A stretch of DNA of 33,850 bases. It comes from Scatosoma sp045632265. Its GTDB lineage: Bacteria > Bacillota > Clostridia > Christensenellales > Borkfalkiaceae. The stretch covers positions 1 to 33,850 of the forward strand of contig JAZQWG010000012.1 in the NCBI GenBank assembly GCA_045632265.1, written 5' to 3'. A program made the position numbers and the translations under genes. The notes below the pieces were generated by a model. The model was not told the DNA's origin and searched no databases. It was given only the letters and a program-made list of their open reading frames with translations. Positions 23,819 to 30,052 of this stretch are shown here, piece after piece. How positions within the stretch are numbered: the stretch's first letter is position 1; every line of letters starts with the position of its first letter.

Positions 23819-24876
23819 CAATTCTCCTCCTTTTGTTTGAGAAGGTATTTCGCTTGTCTTTCCGCTTTATCTGCGCTACGCAAAGATATCTTCAAGAATT
23901 CTACGATTTTATCGTAATCGTAGTTCTTATTGATAAGTTCCGCTCTACACAAGAAGCGAAGAGCTACGCTGGAAGAAACGATGTCCAAGTTTGCCGCCGC
24001 CAACGCTTTATCGGCAAGTTTTATCGCAAGCGCATAGTTTTCGCTTATCATCTTTTCAATATCGCCAAGCTTTTTCACGCCCAAGAAAGCAAGTTGCGGG
24101 ATATAGTTTTCGGGGTCGATTTCGTTGATTTCCGCACCCGCAATTTCCGCAATTTCCTTGATAAGCGCTTGCATTTTTTGGTTATGCAAAACGTATTCGT
24201 TAAGCGAAATCATGTTGATAACAACTTCGTCCGCATCGTCCGTGATAATGCGTTTTCTAATATCTTCCGTGTACGCCACCATGCTATCACGGGTGCGCAC
24301 GAATTCGTCGTCGGCAAGTTCCAAAAGACCTGCAAGGCGGGCGAATTGACGGTTAATCTCTCTCGGCACGCCAAAATCGCTTTTATACCCTATATCGTGC
24401 TGAATTGCCGACCATGCGTGTTGCAAAATCGTGCGGATTTGGATTTCAAATTTTTTGCCGCAAATTTCGTTTGGCCACTTATCCCCAAAAGGAAGGGAAC
24501 AAATGTAGTGCAAGGACAAATACCCAAAGGAGTCTTCCTTAATAAGAGCACGTTTATCCGACGAGTTATCCCAGTCGATAACAAATTTTTCTTCCACTTT
24601 TTTGCCGATTTTATCAATTTCGTCCGACAAGAAGCAAATAACGCGACAGCCTAAAATATCGGTGATATCGTCAAGGGTGTTGTAGCCGTCCCCCTTTCTT
24701 TCCAGCTTGCCTGCAAGGCTTTTTTCCGCTTTAACACGGTGTTCCACCGTCAAAACGGTTAAGCCTAATTCGTCAATTACGTCCGTAAGAATCTCGTGTA
24801 CGGCATCGCCTAATTTGACAAAATCGTCACGTTGTTTTTTATATTCTTCTAATATAAGTCTGCATTTTAAGTTCAT
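23818..24876 (-). CDS. RelA/SpoT-domain alarmone synthetase without TGS/ACT domains
   Basis: A 352-residue protein whose first ~170 residues form a (p)ppGpp synthetase domain. It has EHRVKAEKS (45-53), DITDILGCRV (70-79), GYLSLHY (118-124) and EIQIRT (144-149) with the catalytic Glu144, then QHAWSAIQHDIGYK (152-165). All core residues appear intact. There is no HD domain and no TGS or ACT domain; the C-terminal ~180 residues are helical and unrecognised. It is followed by a separate HD gene with stop/start overlap, so synthesis and hydrolysis are split over two coupled genes. It lies between two STAS genes and after the phosphatase/kinase receptor. Confidence 0.9.
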   Translation of the reverse strand: MNLKCRLILEEYKKQRDDFVKLGDAVHEILTDVIDELGLTVLTVEHRVKAEKSLAGKLERKGDGYNTLDDITDILGCRVICFLSDEIDKIGKKVEEKFVIDWDNSSDKRALIKEDSFGYLSLHYICSLPFGDKWPNEICGKKFEIQIRTILQHAWSAIQHDIGYKSDFGVPREINRQFARLAGLLELADDEFVRTRDSMVAYTEDIRKRIITDDADEVVINMISLNEYVLHNQKMQALIKEIAEIAGAEINEIDPENYIPQLAFLGVKKLGDIEKMISENYALAIKLADKALAAANLDIVSSSVALRFLCRAELINKNYDYDKIVEFLKISLRSADKAERQAKYLLKQKEEN

Positions 24877-24893
24877 AACCCCTCCAAGCGATT

Positions 24894-25190
24894 TTATTCA
24901 ATCGTCAAAATATCGGCAAAGCCGGTGATTTCCAAAACGTCCATAACGCTTTCGCAAACGTGAACGAGTTTCATGTTGCCAAGTTGTTGCATTTTCTTTT
25001 GTGCGCAAAGCAAAACGCGAAGCCCCGCACTTGAAATGTATTCAAGCCCCGCAAAATCAAGGACGAGCTTTTTGCTTTCGGGGATAATTTCGCCAAGCGT
25101 TTTATCGAGCGAAGGGGCTGTGGTAGCATCTAATCTACCCACCACTTCCACAATCGTTTCTTCTACGGTTTTCTTGATTTCAATCGTCAT
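24894..25190 (-). CDS. STAS-domain anti-sigma factor antagonist (RsbV/SpoIIAA-like), copy 1
   Basis: A 98-residue STAS domain. The phosphorylation segment is AGLEYISSAGLRV (47-59), with Ser54 as the probable phospho-site. It lies 11 bases after the receptor gene that carries both a SpoIIE-type phosphatase and an RsbW-type ATPase domain, so it is the natural substrate of both. It is a close paralogue of the STAS protein at 22967-23263. No sigma factor gene is present in the window. Confidence 0.92.
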   Translation of the reverse strand: MTIEIKKTVEETIVEVVGRLDATTAPSLDKTLGEIIPESKKLVLDFAGLEYISSAGLRVLLCAQKKMQQLGNMKLVHVCESVMDVLEITGFADILTIE

Positions 25191-25201
25191 ATCCGTTCTC
25201 C

Positions 25202-28045
25202 TTAAATCTTCTTTTTCATCGTCAAGACGTTTTTGTTATCTTCATAGGCGTACGTCACTTCGTCCATCGTCTTTTTCGTGATAAAGATACCCAAACCGCC
25301 TATTTCACGCTCTTCCGCCGACAAGCTGATATTCGGATCGGCTTTTTTAAGCGGATCGAACGGCACGCCGCCATCCGACATAATAAACGTCACGTTGCGA
25401 TTCTCTTTATCAAAGGCAATCGTGAATTCTACGTCCCCGTCCTTGCCACCGTACGCATAGTGCGCTACGTTTACAAACACTTCTTCAAGCGCAACGCAAA
25501 TCGCCATTTGCTTTTTAGGTGGACAATCGTATTTTTCAAGCGTTTCTTCTACGAAGGAAAGAAGGTTGGACAACGCTTCCGTCTTTGCGGGGAAGGTTTT
25601 ATTTACCCTTTCCACGTCCCTTTCTTTGGGGTTGTAATCGAAGATTAGCATTGTAATATCGTCGAATTGCGGCGCATCGCCAACGAATACGTCGATGTTA
25701 TTTTTCAAGCTTTGCAAAAGCTCGGTGGATTGCGTTGTCAAGTGCTCGTTCATAAACGCAAGCAATCTTTGTTCGCCGTACAGCTCGTTTTCGCCGTTCG
25801 TTGCTTCCGTCACGCCGTCGGTGTACAAGAAAATTCTATCCCCCTTTTCAAGCGTAAGTTCCGTCATGCGATAGTTGATGCCTTCCATGCCCGCAAGCAC
25901 GAATCCCGCACGGGTTTTCAAACACTCGAACGAGCCGTTTGCCTTCTTCAAAAGGGGCGGGTTATGCCCTGCGTTTGCAAATTGCAATTTGCCGCTTTCC
26001 ACGTCCAAAATGCCCATCCAAGCGGTGACGAACATGCCCGATTCGTTGTTTTCGCAAAGTTTTTCGTTGGCTTTGGTAAAAATTTCATTGACGGGCAAGC
26101 CCCTTTCCGCCAAGTCCTTGATAATCGTCTTTGCCGTCATCATGAACATGGCTGCGGGAATCCCTTTCCCCGATACGTCGGCAACCAAGAAAGCCACCGT
26201 CTTATCACTTAATTTATAGAAATCGTAGAAGTCGCCGCCTACTTCTTTTGCTGCTATCATTTCCGCATACACGTCGTATTCTTCGCTCAACTGGAAGTTG
26301 GTGGGAAGCGCCGAGTGTTGGATTTGTTTTGCGTACTCAAGTTCCTTATCAATACGCGCAGCTGCATCCGCGATATATTGTTTCAAGGTAGCTACGGTAG
26401 AGTTGATGTCGTCCGACAAGGAAGCAAATTCTTCGTTCGTACGCACGTCCACCGTCACGTTTAAGTCCCCACCCGTGATTCGTCCAAGCGTGTCGTTTAC
26501 CTTTCGAAGGTTGTTGATGATGACTTTTTTAACAAGCACGTAAATGAACACGAACAACGCCGCAAACACGAGGATTTGCATAAAGACTGACGTATAAATA
26601 GACGCGTTGCGCATAAAGTTTGCTTCCACTACGGGCATTGCCGCAATAATATAATAACCTTCGACGAACTTGAATACGTACATGTATTTTTCGCCTTTTT
26701 CGTCCGCATCTAAAGCGCTTTTAATCGTTGCGCTGTAAAGCTTGTCGGTTGATTCGCCTTTTAACATTTCTTCGGGCGGTTCGATACCGATTTCCGAAAT
26801 GTGTTTTCCCTTGTATGCGTTGTCAATGACCATCTTCAAATCGCCGTCGCAAACGGCAACGAAACCGCTTGTGCCCACGTGACGGTTTTTCGTCACTTCG
26901 ATAACGAACGTTTCCATGTTGACGTGGAATTGTTCGGTGTCGTAGCCCACTTGCAAGAATCCGCCCTTAGCAAGTTTTACGGCAGCATACTTTCTCCAAA
27001 CCGAGCCATCTATGCCCGTAGGTTTATACGCTTGTACGAAAGAATCTTCTTCTTTCAAAACGTCCACAAACTCTCTCGATTGGTCGTGTATTTTCATATC
27101 GTAGCCGTTATACGTCGATTCGATGGACTCGACGATGATACCGTTTTCATCTACGATATTGATGTCTTTGATGTTGTAATCACTTGCAATTTGTTGCAAG
27201 GTTTGCGTGTTGTTAGGGTCTTCGTACACCGCTTTAACATTATACGCAATATCCAAAAGCTGTGCGTCCGATTTGCCTTGGACGTCTTGCGCCACGTCGC
27301 CGATTGCCGTCATAAACACTTCTTTCGTTTCCACTTGGACAATGCCGCTTTGAAAAATGTAGGTAAAGACACTCGTCACCAAGAACGCCACCGTAATACA
27401 AATCAACAGCCAGCGTTGGAAGGTGTTGGCTATACGCGCAGTCTTCTTTTTCGCCGTTCTATCCATGCTGAAAAGTGAGATGATGAAAAGCGCCACGCCC
27501 ACTGCGCTTGCATTGCCGATAATCATGGGCAAGGTTGCGCCTTGGACGAACTCAAAAGCGGAAGACGAGTTACCCATGTTCGTGACGAAAATCAAAATCA
27601 TGTGGATAACTTCACACGCAATCGCAATGAATACGCCGTATCCCCAGTGCGGTTTTTTGTCGTCGAACATCCACTTACGAAGCGCCGCCGCCATAAAGCC
27701 TGCAAGGATGGTTGCAATGCTGCAAGCAAGCCTTGTATAAGTACCTGCCCCCCAGTAAATGGAAAACCAGCGATAAAGCCCACCGCAAACACCTGCGATT
27801 ATGCCCGCAGGCGCACCGAAAATAAGCCCCGCCGACAAGGGTGCGGCATCACGGACGTTGACCACTGCGCCCAACCATTCCACGCCGAAGCTGGAAGCGA
27901 ACATGGACGCTCCGCCAAACAATATGCCGATGACAATTTGTTTTGTCATATACGACCATTTTTTCATAACCGTATATTTATCGGCAAAATAAACGCCTAC
28001 TACTAACGCACAGTTAAGTAGTATAGAAACGATTAACAATCCCAT
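25202..28045 (-). CDS. Membrane receptor fusing sensor, HAMP, SpoIIE/RsbU phosphatase and RsbW-like ATPase
   Basis: A 947-residue protein. Residues 1-195 contain about six hydrophobic segments resembling the 5TM-LYT type sensor. A further TM (212-231) leads to an extracytoplasmic Cache-like region (about 233-482), then a TM (484-506) and HAMP (about 507-560). The PP2C domain runs about 590-805, with EVGGDFYDF (601-609), VADVSGKG (621-628), YTDGVTEA (741-748) and FDDITM (794-799), including the metal-binding aspartates. The C-terminal ~130 residues form a GHKL ATPase with the N-box Asn859 (EEVFVNVAHYAY), SDGGVPFDP (890-898) and GGLGIFI (916-922). So phosphatase and kinase for STAS proteins lie in one polypeptide. 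AGGGAG precedes the ATG. The bound signal is unknown. Confidence 0.92.
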   Translation of the reverse strand: MGLLIVSILLNCALVVGVYFADKYTVMKKWSYMTKQIVIGILFGGASMFASSFGVEWLGAVVNVRDAAPLSAGLIFGAPAGIIAGVCGGLYRWFSIYWGAGTYTRLACSIATILAGFMAAALRKWMFDDKKPHWGYGVFIAIACEVIHMILIFVTNMGNSSSAFEFVQGATLPMIIGNASAVGVALFIISLFSMDRTAKKKTARIANTFQRWLLICITVAFLVTSVFTYIFQSGIVQVETKEVFMTAIGDVAQDVQGKSDAQLLDIAYNVKAVYEDPNNTQTLQQIASDYNIKDINIVDENGIIVESIESTYNGYDMKIHDQSREFVDVLKEEDSFVQAYKPTGIDGSVWRKYAAVKLAKGGFLQVGYDTEQFHVNMETFVIEVTKNRHVGTSGFVAVCDGDLKMVIDNAYKGKHISEIGIEPPEEMLKGESTDKLYSATIKSALDADEKGEKYMYVFKFVEGYYIIAAMPVVEANFMRNASIYTSVFMQILVFAALFVFIYVLVKKVIINNLRKVNDTLGRITGGDLNVTVDVRTNEEFASLSDDINSTVATLKQYIADAAARIDKELEYAKQIQHSALPTNFQLSEEYDVYAEMIAAKEVGGDFYDFYKLSDKTVAFLVADVSGKGIPAAMFMMTAKTIIKDLAERGLPVNEIFTKANEKLCENNESGMFVTAWMGILDVESGKLQFANAGHNPPLLKKANGSFECLKTRAGFVLAGMEGINYRMTELTLEKGDRIFLYTDGVTEATNGENELYGEQRLLAFMNEHLTTQSTELLQSLKNNIDVFVGDAPQFDDITMLIFDYNPKERDVERVNKTFPAKTEALSNLLSFVEETLEKYDCPPKKQMAICVALEEVFVNVAHYAYGGKDGDVEFTIAFDKENRNVTFIMSDGGVPFDPLKKADPNISLSAEEREIGGLGIFITKKTMDEVTYAYEDNKNVLTMKKKI

Positions 28046-28061
28046 ATACTTATTCTCCCTA

Positions 28062-29018
28062 TCATTCCATACCGATTAGTTTTTTCACCAAATCGGCGAG
28101 AATTTCACCAGCCACGCTAACGCCTAAAAGCAAGACGATGTAGAAGAACATGCTGGCACGGCTAATCGAGTTTCTTCCGATATTATAATAGAAATTGAAA
28201 TGCCCTTTTACGTTGTAATCTCTATCTTGATTCCATTGATAGGAAATTACGTCCTTGCCCTTGTACCCCTTTGGAAGGAAATCGTTGTACAAATTTTCTT
28301 CCAAACGATGGATGCGATAACAGCCTGCGTCGTTGAGTTCATACTCTTCATCCGCCGAAATCGTCACCACTGCTTTGTCTAATTTTTGGCGGTGGAAAGC
28401 GCCCTTACGAGTGATTTCGTCGGGCAAAAGTCTTGCTTCGTTGATACGGATAGAATAGCCGTATTTTTCCGAAATGATGGGCGTAGTGATTAAATCGCCT
28501 AATCTTCGCAAAATCTTGCCCACGTTGGTGCGTTTTTTGAAAACTTCGTCCAAGGATTTGTGAGGCATACGCCACATAAAATACGCTTCGTCGTTATCCA
28601 AGAACGAGTGCAACTTCGCCAAATCAATTTGGATAAGCGTGCCGTTCGCAAGGGGCGTTGCGGAATATTCTATCGTGCTGATATGTATAATATCCAGCGT
28701 TTTGCCATTGTATGCTATTTCCGACGTATATTCGTTTTTCATGTAGTCGAAAATGCAAGCAGCGCGAAACGTTGCTTGGGAAATTCTTTTATCGTTAAGC
28801 ATCAAAGACACGTCTTCGATTTCTTCTTTATTCACGGCAAACGGCACGTACACGTTTAACGCCGTGCTTTCTTTCACGCCACGAATATGAACGGAAAAAT
28901 CGACGTAGCTGTTCCCCTTGGGATTGAGCCAATCGTTGATATACACGGTGCTGACGTCTTCCCCGTCAATCCAAACTGCCCAGCCGTCGTCAGCAAATTT
29001 TCTTTCCTCTTTTTTCAT
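28062..29018 (-). CDS. Unknown protein with a single C-terminal membrane anchor
   Basis: A 318-residue protein with no family I recognise. Residues 1-285 look soluble and mixed alpha/beta, with Trp/Tyr-rich N-terminal beta segments (WAVWIDGEDVSTVYI). There is one strong hydrophobic helix (289-306) near the C-terminus followed by a short basic/acidic tail, so it looks tail-anchored with the bulk in the cytoplasm. The start is set at 29018: AGGAG lies 7 bases upstream, and this removes overlap with the XRE gene. It is 16 bases before the receptor gene, so it is a candidate partner of the phosphatase/kinase receptor. Function unknown. Confidence 0.82.
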   Translation of the reverse strand: MKKEERKFADDGWAVWIDGEDVSTVYINDWLNPKGNSYVDFSVHIRGVKESTALNVYVPFAVNKEEIEDVSLMLNDKRISQATFRAACIFDYMKNEYTSEIAYNGKTLDIIHISTIEYSATPLANGTLIQIDLAKLHSFLDNDEAYFMWRMPHKSLDEVFKKRTNVGKILRRLGDLITTPIISEKYGYSIRINEARLLPDEITRKGAFHRQKLDKAVVTISADEEYELNDAGCYRIHRLEENLYNDFLPKGYKGKDVISYQWNQDRDYNVKGHFNFYYNIGRNSISRASMFFYIVLLLGVSVAGEILADLVKKLIGME

Positions 29019-29034
29019 TGCATTGCTCCTTCCC

Positions 29035-29244
29035 TTAATCTTCTTTTTCCGTTGCATCAACAACGTCGCCGATATTACAATCGAGCACTTTGCAAATACA
29101 TAAAAGAACGTCCAAAGAGACGTTTTCGTTTTTGCTCATCTTGGCAAGCGTGGCAGTAGACATACCCGTTTTCATGCGTAAATCGGTTTTCGTCATGCCC
29201 TTGTCTATTAGCAGTTTCCATAATTTATTATAATTAGCCGCCAT
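29035..29244 (-). CDS. XRE-family transcriptional regulator
   Basis: A 69-residue helix-turn-helix protein. The HTH (about 17-40) reads GMTKTDLRMKTGMSTATLAKM, and a short domain ending CNIGDVVD completes the Cro/CI-like five-helix fold. The start is 29244: AAGGGG is about 8 bases upstream, while the in-frame upstream ATG at 29277 overlaps the promoter -10. It is the first gene of the operon that continues through the receptor, STAS, alarmone and nucleotide enzymes. An inverted repeat in its leader (29249-29262) may be its own operator. Confidence 0.87.
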   Translation of the reverse strand: MAANYNKLWKLLIDKGMTKTDLRMKTGMSTATLAKMSKNENVSLDVLLCICKVLDCNIGDVVDATEKED

Positions 29245-29248
29245 AAAA

Positions 29249-29262
29249 ATACCCCTTGGTAT
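29249..29262. promoter_or_regulatory. Inverted repeat in the leader of the XRE gene (candidate operator)
   Basis: ATACC-CCTT-GGTAT, a perfect 5-bp inverted repeat, lies between the predicted transcription start (near 29269) and the ATG and overlaps the ribosome binding site. Its place suits autoregulation by the XRE protein. The repeat is short, so chance cannot be excluded. Confidence 0.35.
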
Positions 29263-29275
29263 ATATAGTTTCTTC

Positions 29276-29304
29276 ATTATATCATATCAAAGCAAAAAAA
29301 GCAA
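29276..29304 (-). promoter_or_regulatory. Promoter of the XRE-to-yfcE operon
   Basis: Minus strand: TTGCTT at 29299-29304, 17-base spacer, TATAAT at 29276-29281. The predicted start near 29269 excludes the alternative upstream ATG of the XRE gene. No other clear promoter was seen between here and the terminator at 21819, about 7.4 kb. Confidence 0.65.
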
Positions 29305-29347
29305 TAATAATATTTAGCTTTTTAAATAAAATATTTAAGATAAATAT

Positions 29348-29387
29348 AAAAGCAGTCTTTTCTTCCGCCGAAAAAAAGACTGCTTTT
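29348..29387. terminator. Terminator following the tRNA-Arg fragment
   Basis: Perfect 14-bp inverted repeat (29348-29361 and 29374-29387, core GCAGTC/GACTGC) with T-rich flanks on both strands, so it may work in both directions. On the minus strand it lies just after the CCA end of the tRNA fragment, where the terminator of the original tRNA gene would be. Confidence 0.85.
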
Positions 29388-29392
29388 TTGTT

Positions 29393-29437
29393 TGGTACTC
29401 CCAGCGAGAATCGAACTCACAATTAGCCCTTAGGAAG
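29393..29437 (-). other. 3' half of a tRNA-Arg(CCU) gene (integration scar / att site)
   Basis: Forty-five bases match the 3' part of tRNA-Arg(CCU). They contain an anticodon loop TTCCTAA (anticodon CCT at 29432-29434), the 3' anticodon stem GGGCT, a good T arm (GTGAG / TTCGATT loop / CTCGC), the acceptor 3' strand TGGGAGT, discriminator A and encoded CCA. The 5' half is missing: upstream there is no D arm or acceptor 5' strand, and the anticodon stem cannot close. Tyrosine integrases commonly use the anticodon-loop-to-3'-end part of tRNA genes as the crossover site, and tRNA-Arg(CCU) (argW) is a known target. In this orientation the sequence above 29437 would be the incoming element. Confidence 0.85.
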
Positions 29438-29445
29438 TGATTGCC

Positions 29446-29514
29446 TTAAAATATTTTTCTCTTATCAACTTCCAAAATAAAAGCAAGTTGTTTCTCAAAA
29501 CGTTCTTTATCCAT
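29446..29514 (-). pseudogene. 22-codon remnant of an HD-hydrolase-like gene
   Basis: Starting at the ATG at 29514, the reading frame gives MDKERFEKQLAFILEVDKRK and two more residues before a stop. This closely resembles the N-terminus of the HD-domain hydrolases that begin with an 'FIxExDKLKxIFRxT' segment, as I recall the family. The rest of the gene is absent: the frame ends at the tRNA-Arg fragment. It follows niaR by four bases. I read it as a gene truncated at the integration junction; it could also be a short chance ORF. Confidence 0.45.
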
Positions 29515-29518
29515 ATCT

Positions 29519-30031
29519 TTACTCGCCACTTGCAAGATAATTTTTTTCTTTAAGACAATTTTCAATTTTATTGAGAACTTCTTCAGAATCTGCACGAACG
29601 GTATGATAATGATATCCACCCGTAATGTTCATAAGTTCGGTAGATTTTCCCGTTCTAACACCCTCTAAAAATTGTTTTACTTGTAGCCTTGAAAAGATGT
29701 TAAGCGTTGCAGAAATTCGTCCATAAACTTTATGCCAAACAAACACGTCAACAACAGTACCGCCCAAATCAACGATACTGTTGAGTTCATCTTCCGTCTG
29801 CTTGGTTGTATGTTTTAACTTAAATACCCTTTCCAGCAACGGAGATTTATGTATAACGTATCCGTTATGTGTAGAAAGAATTTCATATCCTAAACCTTTT
29901 AATACCGTAATATCTTGTACGATAATTTGTCGAGATACGTTAAATTGTTCAGACAATTCGCCACCCGAAATAGGCGTTTTGCTCGCCGATAACAAGTTCA
30001 CAATTGCCTTACGTCTTTCGGTTACTTTCAT
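29519..30031 (-). CDS. niaR: NiaR-type transcriptional repressor of NAD biosynthesis
   Basis: A 170-residue protein. The N-terminal winged HTH (HTH_11; about 1-60, TERRKAIVNLL ... ELSEQFNVSRQIIVQDI) is followed by a 3H domain (about 75-165) with its conserved His residues: KHTT, VWHKVYG and GGYHYHTV. NiaR (YrxA) binds nicotinic acid and represses NAD biosynthesis genes in Bacillota. AGGAG lies 7 bases before the chosen ATG; a nearer-upstream ATG is out of frame. It is the third gene of nadA-nadBC-niaR, so it probably represses its own operon. Confidence 0.93.
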   Translation of the reverse strand: MKVTERRKAIVNLLSASKTPISGGELSEQFNVSRQIIVQDITVLKGLGYEILSTHNGYVIHKSPLLERVFKLKHTTKQTEDELNSIVDLGGTVVDVFVWHKVYGRISATLNIFSRLQVKQFLEGVRTGKSTELMNITGGYHYHTVRADSEEVLNKIENCLKEKNYLASGE

Positions 30032-30052
30032 TCATTTTCTCCTGTGTTTTGC

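Noticed and set aside
23819..23821. TTG start for the HD gene at 23821
   Set aside because: The adjacent ATG at 23818 has better spacing to AGGAGG; the TTG would be too close.
29245..29277. Upstream in-frame start for the XRE gene at 29277
   Set aside because: It overlaps the -10 element (29276-29281) and lacks a binding site, while AAGGGG precedes the ATG at 29244.
29393..29470. A complete tRNA-Arg gene
   Set aside because: Only the 3' half is present; no D arm, no 5' acceptor strand, and the anticodon stem cannot pair with the upstream sequence.
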